Source: Natronorubrum texcoconense
GTDB lineage: Archaea > Halobacteriota > Halobacteria > Halobacteriales > Natrialbaceae
Assembly (NCBI RefSeq): GCF_900100335.1
Contig: NZ_FNFE01000005.1
Location: 186,001-250,000 of the forward strand
DNA: 64,000 nt
Reading direction: 5' to 3'
Below are positions 52,379 through 61,656 of the stretch, piece by piece (the stretch's first letter is position 1; every line of letters begins with the position of its first letter). The position numbers and the translations under genes are program-made. The notes below the pieces were generated by a model that saw only the letters and a program-made list of their open reading frames with translations, did no database searches and was not told the DNA's origin.

Positions 52379-53716
52379 TCATAGCCAGTCGGGGTCGACG
52401 TAATTGGCCGTCGCCTCCGATTCTGGCCAGATGACTTCCTGAACGCCGTCGCCCGCATCGTTTTCCTGCCACTGGAAGTACACCGGTCGGATGTTGTCTT
52501 CGCCGTAGATAACGTCGTGTGCGAACTCGTGGTTCGCGTCGTAGAACTCGATCGTTCCCGTGGTGCCGGTAACCGACGTTTGCTCGAGTGCATCGACGAG
52601 GGGGTCGGCCTCGAGCGTCTCGGCTCGTTGTGCCGCATCCGCGAACACCTCGATCGCGTCGTACGCGACGTATCCGCTGTAGACCGGTGCATCGCCGTCG
52701 AACAGCCGCTGATACTCCTCGACGAACGGCTGGGTCTTCTCGGTCAGTTCGCTGTTTGCGGTTGCGGTGGTGTAGCTCAACCCGTACTCACAGCGTCCAT
52801 CGGTCAGGTCGTAGTACATGGGAAGTTGCATCGGGACGTGATTCCCGCCGAACGCGAACGCCCGTTGCTCGGTCGCCCAGTCCGCCAGGAGCTCGTTACC
52901 GGTGTGGGCCGCCGAGACGAACGCCGCGTCGGCACCGGACGCTTCGACGTCGTCGTAAATATCCCCGAAGTCGTTGGTCGCTGGCGGATACCGTTCCCAC
53001 AGTGTCACGTCGACGCCGGTGTCGGCGAGATGCTCCCGATAAATCTCCCATGACCGTTCGACCCAGGCGTAGTCCTCGGCGAGGACGGCGATCGACTCCC
53101 AGCCGATCTCGCTCGCCATGTCCTCGAAGAAATCGAGTTGCATCTCGCCCATGAAGTGGGCGTTCTGGGGCCCCACCCGGAAGTGATATTTGTACGTCTC
53201 GTACTGTTCGCGGACGAGCTGATTCGGTAACAGCGGGACCGACCCCGCCGTAAGGTGAACCGTCTCCTGCTCGGCGATGTCATCCATCAGTCCGTTCAGC
53301 ACTTCCGCCGTCGCCACGCCCATGGTGACGTCGACGTCCGCTTCGAGAATGAGGCGGTGATACGCCCGCCGCGCCTCGAGCGGACTCGCGTTCGTGTTGG
53401 CGACGATGAGTTCGACGTCCCGGTCGAGGATCCCGTTTGCTTCGTTAAGCTCGGCGGCGGCGACTTCGGCGCCGCGAACGATCGACTGGCCAGTGTGGTT
53501 GCTGTTCGGATTCGGCGTCAGAACGCCGATCCGTACCGGATCGGTATCGTCGGCTTCCCCGCCGATCATCTCGTAACTCCCCAGACAGCCCGCAAGCGAA
53601 ATCGTGGTTGCGCCCGCCGTCGTCGTTTTGAGCAGTTGGCGGCGGTCGAGAGTACGTTGCCGGGTAGTGTCATTCGTACCGTCCGAACGCCCACCACGGT
53701 AGGTTTCGTCACCCAT
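52379..53716 (-). CDS. Tat-exported ABC substrate-binding protein (branched-chain/amide type)
   Basis: The 445-residue protein has a Tat lipoprotein signal (LDRRQLLKTTTAGATTISLA, then GC). The periplasmic-binding fold of the LivJ/urea-amide family follows: PVRIGVLTPNPNSNHTGQ, IVRGAEVAAAELNEANGI and YKYHFRVGPQNAHF, then GWESIAVLAEDYAWV. No permease or ATPase gene lies beside it, so it depends on components elsewhere. Its C-terminus (YFQWQENDAGDGVQEVIWPE) is closely similar to the binding protein cut by the right edge of the window, which does have a permease neighbour. The ligand is unknown. Confidence 0.87.
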   Translation of the reverse strand: MGDETYRGGRSDGTNDTTRQRTLDRRQLLKTTTAGATTISLAGCLGSYEMIGGEADDTDPVRIGVLTPNPNSNHTGQSIVRGAEVAAAELNEANGILDRDVELIVANTNASPLEARRAYHRLILEADVDVTMGVATAEVLNGLMDDIAEQETVHLTAGSVPLLPNQLVREQYETYKYHFRVGPQNAHFMGEMQLDFFEDMASEIGWESIAVLAEDYAWVERSWEIYREHLADTGVDVTLWERYPPATNDFGDIYDDVEASGADAAFVSAAHTGNELLADWATEQRAFAFGGNHVPMQLPMYYDLTDGRCEYGLSYTTATANSELTEKTQPFVEEYQRLFDGDAPVYSGYVAYDAIEVFADAAQRAETLEADPLVDALEQTSVTGTTGTIEFYDANHEFAHDVIYGEDNIRPVYFQWQENDAGDGVQEVIWPESEATANYVDPDWL

Positions 53717-53744
53717 ACTTACCGGAAGTTAAGATTCATTTCAC

Positions 53745-53761
53745 TTAATACTACGTATTAA
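53745..53761. promoter_or_regulatory. Palindrome upstream of the ABC binding-protein gene
   Basis: TTAATAC-TAC-GTATTAA is a perfect 7-3-7 inverted repeat ending 29 bases before the start codon at 53716. It overlaps the region where TATA/BRE should be. It differs from the TTTACC sites. Between here and 53895 there is no gene. Confidence 0.45.
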
Positions 53762-53894
53762 CAATGGTGTCGAATTACGCCATCACGGTTACCAGATTCT
53801 GTTCTCCCAGGGAGAACTAGCTGTACTAATTTCGCCTATCATTCGTTCGAATCGGGACAGATTACGTTATGGTACCGACTATAATAGACTAGCT

Positions 53895-54483
53895 ATGGAA
53901 ACAGACGAGTTGGCCGGGCGGTCGGTCAAGTAGAACGGGACACTGTTCTCCAGTACCGAATCTTTGAAAGAGACAGACGTTACGGGAGTCACTGAACTCG
54001 CCGACCGGCTCGGGCTGGCCAAAAGCACGGTCCACAATCACCTCCTCAGCCTCGAGCGACACCGGTACGTCGTCAACGAGGGCGGCAGGTACCGGCTCGG
54101 CCTCGAGTTCTTCAACACGGCATCCACGTTCGCAATCAGTACGAGGTCTATCACGCCGCGAAAGACCGTATCGACAAGCTCGCCGAAGAGACCGACGAGG
54201 CGGCGTGGCTCATCGCCCACGAAAACGGACTCGGGATGTTCGTTTACGGCGTCCCGCGAAACGAGTCGTTCTCGTTCGATTCGACGATCGGAACCTGGTC
54301 TCCCTCCACGCGAACTCTGCCGAGAAGGTGATCCTGGCTCACCTCCCCGACGAGGAGATCGCGGCCGCCCTGGACTGCCACGGACTCCCCGCCCAGACGG
54401 AGAACACGATTACTGACGAAGACGAACTGTTCGCCGATCTCGAGGCCGTCGACGATATCGAACTGCGACTCGTCTACGGATGA
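53895..54483 (+). pseudogene. IclR family regulator, broken
   Basis: From the ATG at 53895 the frame reads METDELAGRSVK, TAG stop, NGTLFSSTESLKE, then a good IclR winged helix (VTELADRLGLAKSTVHNHLL, LERHRYVVNEGGRYRLGLEF). Near 54110-54170 it shifts to LAEETDEAAWLIAHENGLGM, then again near 54290 to LHANSAEKVILAHLPDEEIA and ENTITDEDELFADL. The last third of the ligand domain is missing. One stop and at least two frameshifts make it non-functional. It may once have controlled the adjacent ABC or permease gene. Bases 54484-54638 hold no gene. Confidence 0.8.
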
Positions 54484-54638
54484 TCGGTCTCCCCTTGCAG
54501 ATCACGAAAGCGTAGTTCTCGTTTTCCGTCGGTGAGAAAGGCAGTGAGGTACTGTGTCGAGCGTTTGAACGCCTGGTTCCAGAACTGATCAGGGGCGTTG
54601 TGTCGCTCGAGAAATCCCGTTCGGCAGACGGGAGTCGG

Positions 54639-56093
54639 TTACAGAAGACCCGCAAACGACACGATATGCGTCAGTGCCGCGCTGATGGGAATCAAGATGA
54701 GCGTTCGGACGACGAAAATCGCCGTGATATCTCGGAGCCGAACCGGAATGTCGTCGAACATGTCCATCATCATTGGACCGGATGCGGCGAGGAACAGGAT
54801 CTGGCCACTGACGACCAGGATCACGAAGAACTGTGCGGCGGGCGCAATGCCGACTGCTGCCAGTGCACCGATGAAGACGTCGGCAAAGCCAAGAACGATC
54901 GCTGCGGCCACGACGTCCGCGTCTGGAATACCGAACAGTTCGATGACCGGAACGAGTGGGCTGGAAATCAGTTGGAAGAGTTGCGTGTTCTCGTAGACGA
55001 CGAGTACGAGCGTTCCGATAGCGACGACGGTTCCGATAAGACTCGCCGTCAGGACGATGCCGTCAACGAGTCCTTTCCAACCAGCTCGCACCGACGATGT
55101 CCCCTTCGATTCCGCCATCGCCTCGCTGATACCGAGTCGGAAATAGTCGCCGATCGACCCCGTAAGGTCGGGTTCGACGTTCGGCTCGCTGATGTACTCC
55201 TCAGGAACTCGAGAGAGCGGCGGAATACGAACGGTGATGATCGCGGTAGCGACGATCGCGATCAGGTACGCGAGCAAGATCACGGGAAAGAGATGCAGCA
55301 GTTCGAAGGCAGAGGCGAACACGCCGAGAGTTCCGATGCTCGCCGTCCCGAAACACGAGCAGATGATGAAGACTTCGCGTTTGTTGTACCCCCCACGGTC
55401 GAAGACCGTTCGCGTGACGTAGAAGCCGATCGCGAACGAGCCCGCCCACGACGCGGCACTGTCGAGTGCAGATCGTCCGGGGAGTCCGAACAGCGGCTGC
55501 ATCACGGGGCGGGCGAGGGTCCCGACGAACTCGAGAGCTCCACACTCGATGAGCATGTTGACGAAGATCGAGCCGAGCGGGATGATGATGACGACGCTCA
55601 GAATCAACGTCTCCCAGATCACGCCGGAGACGCCTGGATTCTGGATAAGTGTGGGTCCGACTCCCAGGAGATAGGCGGTCGCAAGTACCGTTCCGGCGAG
55701 GCGGAGGAACCAGAACGCCGCGTTCGTCTCCCAAACCTGTAAATCGAATCGGTTCGTGACGCTGTCATCGAACGTATAGAGGCCGCGACGATGGCTTTCC
55801 GCGATCGTCGTCATAATGGCGGCGCCGAAGATCATGAGCCATGCCAGGCCCAGCACGTACTGCGCGGCACCCTCCTCAATGTACGACACGAAGATATCGA
55901 ACGGAACCGTTACAGCACCTTCCCACGGAACCGGAAGCACGAAGAAGGCTGTTCCCAGGACGAACACAGCGAGGAACCGTGCGAACGGGAGCCGTTCAGT
56001 TTCGTTGAGTGTCTCGTCGGCGATTGTTTTTTCATCGGGTTCGACTCCTTCCCACGTCTCCTCGTCGCTACGCCATGCATCTTGCCCAATCAC
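54639..56093 (-). CDS. YjiH-like permease with nucleoside-recognition (Gate) domains
   Basis: The 484-residue protein has about ten to eleven helices. It contains the Gate-domain pattern FVNMLIECGALEFVGTLARP, PLFGLPGRSALDSAASWAGS and GGYNKREVFIICSCF, FGTASIGTLGVFAS. This matches the YjiH group related to nucleoside and small-solute transporters; the transported compound is unknown. The N-terminus is an acidic cytoplasmic tail. Its promoter lies in an inverted repeat (56112-56138). It is divergent from the beta-oxidation operon. Confidence 0.8.
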   Translation of the reverse strand: MIGQDAWRSDEETWEGVEPDEKTIADETLNETERLPFARFLAVFVLGTAFFVLPVPWEGAVTVPFDIFVSYIEEGAAQYVLGLAWLMIFGAAIMTTIAESHRRGLYTFDDSVTNRFDLQVWETNAAFWFLRLAGTVLATAYLLGVGPTLIQNPGVSGVIWETLILSVVIIIPLGSIFVNMLIECGALEFVGTLARPVMQPLFGLPGRSALDSAASWAGSFAIGFYVTRTVFDRGGYNKREVFIICSCFGTASIGTLGVFASAFELLHLFPVILLAYLIAIVATAIITVRIPPLSRVPEEYISEPNVEPDLTGSIGDYFRLGISEAMAESKGTSSVRAGWKGLVDGIVLTASLIGTVVAIGTLVLVVYENTQLFQLISSPLVPVIELFGIPDADVVAAAIVLGFADVFIGALAAVGIAPAAQFFVILVVSGQILFLAASGPMMMDMFDDIPVRLRDITAIFVVRTLILIPISAALTHIVSFAGLL

Positions 56094-56111
56094 ATCAGAT
56101 TATGTGCACAC

Positions 56112-56138
56112 CACCCATGATAAATATATCGATGGGTG
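56112..56138. promoter_or_regulatory. Inverted repeat enclosing the TATA box of the YjiH-like gene
   Basis: CACCCATGATA and TATCGATGGGTG flank an AT-rich core (AATA) that holds the minus-strand TATA box about 28 bases before the start at 56093. A second palindrome TTCGAATTCGAA follows at 56139-56150. A repressor bound here would block TBP/TFB. Confidence 0.55.
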
Positions 56139-56262
56139 TTCGAATTCGAATTATTGTAATCATGCATGCGTATCGCGAGCGGGTCAGCTGACGAATCGAT
56201 GCAGGTCGAACTAACTGGAGGATGTCACGTTCCATCAATAGCTGCATGCTGGTGGGTTGTCC

Positions 56263-56275
56263 AAAGATATATTTG
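56263..56275 (+). promoter_or_regulatory. TATA box of the beta-oxidation operon
   Basis: AAAGATATATTTG ends about 21 bases before the ATG at 56296, so a leaderless transcript starting at or near the ATG is likely. This favours 56296/56299 over the upstream open frame. Confidence 0.6.
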
Positions 56276-56295
56276 TTGGAGCCACAGAGATATTT

Positions 56296-58248
56296 ATGAT
56301 GACAGTCAGCAGCATTCAGCGTGTAACAGTCCTCGGAGCAGGGAGTATGGGTCACGGGATCGCGGAGATCGCCGCGATCGGTGGCTACGACGTGACGATA
56401 CGTGACATCGAGGACGACCTCGTCGAAGAAGGGTACGACAACATCGAATGGAGCGTCGAGAAACTCGCGGAGAAAGGACAGGTCGACGAGTCCGCCGACG
56501 AAATTCTCGGGCGAATCGAGACGATGACGGACCTCGCTGACGCAGTCTCCGACGCCGACCTCGTCATCGAGGCTGTTCCCGAGCAACTAGAGATCAAGGA
56601 GGACACGTTTTCGTCAGTCGACGAACACGCCCCCGACCACGCGATTCTCGCATCGAACACCTCGAGCCTCTCGATTTCGGATATCGCGTCGGCGACGGAT
56701 CGGCCGGACCAGGTCGTCGGACTGCACTTCTTCAATCCGCCGGTGAAGATGGACCTCGTCGAAGTCACCTACGGCGAGGCGACGAGCGACGAGACAGCTG
56801 AACTGGCCTATGAATGGGTCGAATCGGTCGACAAGACGCCGATCTACGTCCGCAAGGACGTCCACGGTTTCGTCGTCAACACCGTCCTCGTCCCGTTCAT
56901 GGAGGAGGCCGCGTGGATGCTCTCGAACGACGAAACCACAGTCCAGGAGGCGGACGCCGCGATGGTTTACGAACGAGGCTACCCGATGGGGCCGTTCGAA
57001 CTCAACGACTTCGGCGGTATCGACATCGGCTACCACTTCCGTTCGGAGTCCGATCAGTCGGTTCCGCCGGTCGTCGAGGAGAAAGTCGAGAACGACCACC
57101 TCGGAAAGAAAAGCGGCAAAGGCTTCTACAACTACGACGACGGTGACGGCGTCGACTATAAGCCCGAGGACGCCGGACGCTACGACACCCTTCGAACGGA
57201 AGCCGTCATGATCAACAAGGCTGCCTGGCTCGTCGGCAACGACGTCGCCACGCCTGAAGAGATCGACATCGGTCTCCGCCTGGGCGGCAGTTTCCCGGAG
57301 GGGATGTGCCGGCGCGGTGACCGCATCGGACTCGACGTCGTCCTCGAGAAACTCGAGTCGCTCTCGGCGGAGTACGACGCGGAGCGCTACAAACCGACCG
57401 ACTACCTCGTCGAACTCGTCGAAGAGGGCTGGACTGGCGAAGACGCCGGCAAGGGGTTCTACGACTACCGCGTTGATCCCCCGTACCATTACATCAACTG
57501 GGACGTCGACGACGACGGCGTCCTCGAGATCGAACTCGACCGCCAGGAGCGGCTGAACTCGATGTCCGACGATATGTTCATGGAGATCGACCGACTCCTG
57601 ACCGACATCGATACCGACGACGTCCGCTGTGTCGTCTTCTCGGGCGCCGGGGACAAAGCGTTCAGCTCCGGGGCGGACATCACCGGCTTCACGGCCGACG
57701 ATCCCGCCGAGATCATGGACGTCGACGAGATGTTCCAGACCGTCTACGAGTTCCCTCGGCCAACCGTCGCGAAGATCGACGGCTTCTGTCTCGGCGCCGG
57801 CATCGAACTCGCACTGGCCTGTGACATCCGTATTGCGACCGAGGGCTCGACGATCGGCACCCCCGAAACCGACCTCGGCGTGATTCCCGGCGGCGGTGCG
57901 ACCCAGCGCCTCCTCCGTCTGATCGGCGAGGGCCGAACCAAGGAGATGGTCTACCGTGGGATGCAGTTCGACGCCGTCCAGGCCGAGGAGTGGGGCATCG
58001 TCAACCACGCCGTCTCCGACGACGAGTTCGACGACCGCGCCGGCGAGATCGTCGACGACCTCGTCTCCGGCCCGCCGGTCGCGCTCAAAGCCGCAAAGCA
58101 GGTCATTCAGGACGGCCAGGACGCCAGCCTCGAGGTCGCACTCGGGATGGAAAAACAGGCGTTCGCCGTCCTCGCGACCACCGACGACATGCTCGAGGGC
58201 GTGACGGCGTTCAGACAGAACCGCGAACCTCACTTCGAGGGTGAGTGA
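56296..58248 (+). CDS. 3-hydroxyacyl-CoA dehydrogenase / enoyl-CoA hydratase fusion
   Basis: The product has 650 residues from the ATG at 56296. The N-terminal dehydrogenase (about 1-395) shows VTVLGAGSMGHGIAEIAAIG for NAD binding, ILASNTSSLSISDIA and VVGLHFFNPPVKMDLVEV with the catalytic His, and two C-terminal helical domains ending in GKGFYDY. The hydratase/crotonase domain (about 400-650) shows FSSGADITGFT for the oxyanion hole and ETDLGVIPGGGATQRLLRL with an acidic residue. Domain order is reversed relative to bacterial FadB, as usual in archaea. It carries out the two middle steps of beta-oxidation and leads a four-gene operon. Confidence 0.93.
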   Translation: MMTVSSIQRVTVLGAGSMGHGIAEIAAIGGYDVTIRDIEDDLVEEGYDNIEWSVEKLAEKGQVDESADEILGRIETMTDLADAVSDADLVIEAVPEQLEIKEDTFSSVDEHAPDHAILASNTSSLSISDIASATDRPDQVVGLHFFNPPVKMDLVEVTYGEATSDETAELAYEWVESVDKTPIYVRKDVHGFVVNTVLVPFMEEAAWMLSNDETTVQEADAAMVYERGYPMGPFELNDFGGIDIGYHFRSESDQSVPPVVEEKVENDHLGKKSGKGFYNYDDGDGVDYKPEDAGRYDTLRTEAVMINKAAWLVGNDVATPEEIDIGLRLGGSFPEGMCRRGDRIGLDVVLEKLESLSAEYDAERYKPTDYLVELVEEGWTGEDAGKGFYDYRVDPPYHYINWDVDDDGVLEIELDRQERLNSMSDDMFMEIDRLLTDIDTDDVRCVVFSGAGDKAFSSGADITGFTADDPAEIMDVDEMFQTVYEFPRPTVAKIDGFCLGAGIELALACDIRIATEGSTIGTPETDLGVIPGGGATQRLLRLIGEGRTKEMVYRGMQFDAVQAEEWGIVNHAVSDDEFDDRAGEIVDDLVSGPPVALKAAKQVIQDGQDASLEVALGMEKQAFAVLATTDDMLEGVTAFRQNREPHFEGE

Positions 58249-59450
58249 TCGTGGCAGCTTCAGCGCGTAACGTCGCGATCGTCGGCGGCGGCACCTCGGA
58301 GTGGGGCGAACGCGACGCGACGTGGAAAGACCTCGCTCAGGAGGGCGGAAAGGCAACCTTCGATGCTGTTCCCGGTGTCGGCCCCGACGATATCGAGGGG
58401 CTGTTCGTCGGCACGGTCCAGCCGGAGCGGTTCGCCTACCAGTCACACGTCGCACCGATGGTCGCCGAGTTGCTCGGGATCGAAGTCACGGAGATGACCG
58501 CCCGGACCGAACTGGCGTGTGCCAGCGGGCAGGCAGCACTGCGCTACGCCTGGCTCGCCATCGCCGCCGGCCAGCTCGATACGGCACTCGTCCTCGGCGT
58601 CGAGAAGATGAACCTCGGCCGCGAACATATGCCCGAGATGCAGGCGTCGATGGCGAACGTCTTAGATCGGGAGTTCGACGGCGTCAACGGCCTCTCAGCG
58701 CCACCGTTTTTCGCGTGGTACGCCCAGCGACACATGCACGAACACGGGACGACCCGTGAACAGCTCTCGCTGGTCGCTGCCAAAAACAAGAGCCACGCCG
58801 CCAACACTGACTTCGCACAGTACCGCTCGGAGATCGATCCCGAGGACGTCACGGAGTCGCCGAAAATCGCGCCGCCGCTGCACCTCTACGACTGCAGCGG
58901 GATCACCGACGGCGCAACCGGCGTGATCCTCATGAGCGAGGAGAAGGCTCGCGAGGTCACCGACACGGCGGCCTGGATCACCGGCAGCGGCCAGTCCTCG
59001 ATGGCGGGCAACTCGATCAACAACCTGCCGTCGTTCTCCGGCTGGCCGCAGGCTCGCAAGGCCTCCCAGAACGCCTACGAGCAGGCCGGCATCGAAGACC
59101 CCCTCGAGGAGATCGATATCGCCGAGGTTCACGACTGTTTCTCGATCAGCGAGATCATCGAGTACGAGGAACTCGGCTTCTGTGAGCGCGGCGAAGGCGG
59201 CCAGTTCATCGAGGACGGCCGCAGCCAGATCGACGGCGACGTCGCCGTCAACACCCGCGGCGGCCTCCTTGGATGTGGCCACCCGTTGGGCGCGACCGGC
59301 GTCTCCCAGGCCCTCGAGGTCACCCGCCAGTTCAACGGCGACGTCGAGAGCGACCGACAGGTAGACGACCCGACGACCGGACTCATCCACAACTTAAGCG
59401 GCAGCGGCTCGGTCCACAGCGTGATGGTCTTAGACCGTGATCCACAATGA
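58245..59450 (+). CDS. Thiolase family protein (SCP-x/archaeal acetyl-CoA acetyltransferase type)
   Basis: The 401-residue protein starts at a GTG overlapping the preceding stop (GTGA); a second GTG at 58251 is possible. Motifs are RTELACASGQAALRYAWLAI with the active-site Cys, IAEVHDCFSISEIIEYEELG, and NTRGGLLGCGHPLGATGVSQ with the HPxGxTG and the second Cys region. This is the archaeal thiolase type that usually works with a DUF35 OB-fold partner, which is exactly the next gene. It cleaves 3-ketoacyl-CoA, or condenses acyl-CoAs in reverse. Confidence 0.9.
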   Translation: MIVAASARNVAIVGGGTSEWGERDATWKDLAQEGGKATFDAVPGVGPDDIEGLFVGTVQPERFAYQSHVAPMVAELLGIEVTEMTARTELACASGQAALRYAWLAIAAGQLDTALVLGVEKMNLGREHMPEMQASMANVLDREFDGVNGLSAPPFFAWYAQRHMHEHGTTREQLSLVAAKNKSHAANTDFAQYRSEIDPEDVTESPKIAPPLHLYDCSGITDGATGVILMSEEKAREVTDTAAWITGSGQSSMAGNSINNLPSFSGWPQARKASQNAYEQAGIEDPLEEIDIAEVHDCFSISEIIEYEELGFCERGEGGQFIEDGRSQIDGDVAVNTRGGLLGCGHPLGATGVSQALEVTRQFNGDVESDRQVDDPTTGLIHNLSGSGSVHSVMVLDRDPQ

Positions 59451-59959
59451 CTGACGCAGACACCAACGGCGGTAACACCGAACGCGAGCGCGTCTCGGTC
59501 CCCGACGAGGTCGAACTCCCCCGTCTGCTCGACTTCTACGAACTGCAGACGGAGGATCAGACGCAGATCCACGAGTTCTACGAGAACCTCCGGGACGGAC
59601 AGCTGACGACCACGCAGTGTACCGACTGCGAGGCGATCCACTTCCCGCCTCGGATCGTCTGTCCCAAGTGTACCAGCGACGACCTCGAGTACGTCGACCT
59701 CCCCCACGAGGGCGAACTGTTCGCCTTCTCGGAGGTCCGTGGCGGCCTCCCGATGGGGCTGAGCGAGCACGACGTCCCCTACGTCGTCGGCGTCGTCGAT
59801 CTCGGCCCCGTGCGACTCTCCGGGCGCGTCGACGACGCCGCCTACAGCGACCTCGAGATCGGCGACCCGGTCTCGCTGAAGATCGTCGAGATCGACGGCC
59901 CGACCGACGAAGAACGCGTCTTCTACCGCTTCGAACCACAGGACGGTGATTCACGATGA
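59447..59959 (+). CDS. DUF35 zinc-ribbon/OB-fold protein, thiolase partner
   Basis: The 170-residue protein has the rubredoxin-like zinc ribbon CTDCEAIHFPPRIVCPKC and a C-terminal OB fold (ELFAFSEVRGGLP, then GVVDLGPVRLSGRVDDA). The family name is DUF35. In archaea such proteins bind acyl-CoA and form complexes with thiolase, and with HMG-CoA synthase, where they channel CoA intermediates. ATGA overlaps join it to the thiolase before and the ligase after. Confidence 0.9.
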   Translation: MTDADTNGGNTERERVSVPDEVELPRLLDFYELQTEDQTQIHEFYENLRDGQLTTTQCTDCEAIHFPPRIVCPKCTSDDLEYVDLPHEGELFAFSEVRGGLPMGLSEHDVPYVVGVVDLGPVRLSGRVDDAAYSDLEIGDPVSLKIVEIDGPTDEERVFYRFEPQDGDSR

Positions 59960-61578
59960 AAGACTACGAACTCACGCTTCAGGTCTTACTTGAACGGGCT
60001 ACTGACCTGTTCGGCCACAAGGAAATCGTCTCGGAACTGCCGGACGGAACGACCCATCGATACACCTACAACGACGCCTACGACCGAATCGGCCAACTGG
60101 CCAACGCGCTCGACGAACTCGGCGTCGATCGCGGCTCACGCGTGTCGGTGATGGCGATCAATCACTACCGCCACTACGAGCTGTACTTCGCTCCCTCGTG
60201 TAGCGGTCGGAGCATCCACATGACCAACCACATGCTCCCCGAGGAACACCTCGTCGAAATCGTCAACGAGGCCGAGGACGAGGTCGTCTTCGTCGATCCC
60301 GAGTTCGTCGAGACCGTCGAGGCCGTCGCCGACGACTTCGAGACGGTAGCGCACTACGTCATCTTGGACGATGAGGTCCCCGAAACCGACCTCGAGCCGG
60401 TCGTCGCTTACGAGGATCTTCTGGAGGGACAGGACACCGACTACGACTGGCCCGATATCGACGAGGACGAGGAGGCCGGCATCTGTTACACCTCCGGAAC
60501 CACGGGGCTGCCCAAAGGTGCCGCCTACTCCCATCGAGACCTCTACCTGCACTCGCTGACCCACGGCCACGTCGACGTGTTCGAGGTCGGCGAGAACGAC
60601 GCCGTGATGCCCGTCGTCCCGATGTACCACGTCAACGGCTGGGGACTCCCGTATTCGGCGACGCTATCGGGCTCGAAGCTCGTGTTGCCGGGAAACAACA
60701 CCGACGCCGAAGGGATCGCACAGCTCATCGATCGGGAGAACGTGACCGTCACCGCCGCCGTGACGACGGTGTGGATCGAGATGGCCCAGTTCTACGACGA
60801 CCGAGACGATATCGAACTCGCGAGCCTCGATCGAGTTCTCATCGGCGGCACGTCACCGCCGGAGTGGCTCATGGAGAAGTTCGATAAGGAGATCGGCGCA
60901 CCGATCCATCAGGGCTACGGGATGACCGAGGCGGCACCGCATCTCGTCAACACGATGACGACATCAGAGGTCGCGGAGCTCCCGGAGAGCGAGCGATACC
61001 ACCAGCAGATGAAGCCCGGAATCCCCGCGCCCGGCGTCCGGATCCGCCTGCGCACGCCGGGCGGAGAACCGGTTCCCCACGACGGAGAGTCGACCGGCGA
61101 GATCCAGGCGCGGTCACCGTGGCTCATCGACGAGTATTACGCGCGCCCCCAGGAGACCGAGGCGTCGTTCACTGACGACGGCTGGTTCAAGACCGGAGAC
61201 GTCGGTACCATCGACGAGTACGGCTATCTCGATGTCGTCGACCGCCTCGACGACGTCATCAAAAGCGGCGGGGAGTGGATCTCGTCGCTGGAACTCGAGA
61301 ACGAGCTCATGGCCCACGACGCCGTCGAAGAGGCGACGGTGATCAACATGGAACACGAGAAGTGGGACGAGCGGCCGATCGCGTACGTCGTCCAGCGGAG
61401 CGAGGTCACCGAGGACGAGCTGAACGAACACCTGTTAGAGCGGTTCCCGAAGTGGTGGCTACCGGACGAGATCGTCTTCATCGAGTCGATTCCGAAGACG
61501 ACGACCGGGAAGTTCGACAAGAAGGTGCTTCGCGACGAGTTCAAGTCCGAATACGGGGAGCTCCCGGTCGACCAGTAG
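59956..61578 (+). CDS. Acyl-CoA synthetase (AMP-forming)
   Basis: The 540-residue ANL-family ligase shows the P-loop ICYTSGTTGLPKGAAYSH, MPVVPMYHVNGWGLPYSATL, the A5-type motif IHQGYGMTEAAP, the hinge DGWFKTGDVGTIDEYGYLDV and the C-terminal lysine region IPKTTTGKFDKKVLRDEF. It activates a medium- or long-chain, or branched or aryl, carboxylic acid with ATP and CoA and so supplies the operon's beta-oxidation enzymes. It is the last of four overlapping genes. Confidence 0.92.
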   Translation: MKDYELTLQVLLERATDLFGHKEIVSELPDGTTHRYTYNDAYDRIGQLANALDELGVDRGSRVSVMAINHYRHYELYFAPSCSGRSIHMTNHMLPEEHLVEIVNEAEDEVVFVDPEFVETVEAVADDFETVAHYVILDDEVPETDLEPVVAYEDLLEGQDTDYDWPDIDEDEEAGICYTSGTTGLPKGAAYSHRDLYLHSLTHGHVDVFEVGENDAVMPVVPMYHVNGWGLPYSATLSGSKLVLPGNNTDAEGIAQLIDRENVTVTAAVTTVWIEMAQFYDDRDDIELASLDRVLIGGTSPPEWLMEKFDKEIGAPIHQGYGMTEAAPHLVNTMTTSEVAELPESERYHQQMKPGIPAPGVRIRLRTPGGEPVPHDGESTGEIQARSPWLIDEYYARPQETEASFTDDGWFKTGDVGTIDEYGYLDVVDRLDDVIKSGGEWISSLELENELMAHDAVEEATVINMEHEKWDERPIAYVVQRSEVTEDELNEHLLERFPKWWLPDEIVFIESIPKTTTGKFDKKVLRDEFKSEYGELPVDQ

Positions 61579-61587
61579 ACGCGTCGC

Positions 61588-61606
61588 CAACCGATTTTTT
61601 GGTTCG
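61588..61606 (+). terminator. Oligo-T terminator of the beta-oxidation operon
   Basis: CAACCGATTTTTTGGTTCG: a T6 tract inside a short AACC/GGTT pair, ten bases after the stop. Archaeal termination often uses such T tracts. Confidence 0.45.
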
Positions 61607-61656
61607 TTTCGTTCGTCCAGGGGTACCGCTCCACTCACTCGTTCGTCGACTCGGCC

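Noticed and set aside
56614-58455. 613-codon minus-strand frame opposite the beta-oxidation fusion
   Set aside because: Shadow frame caused by codon bias of the real gene on the plus strand.
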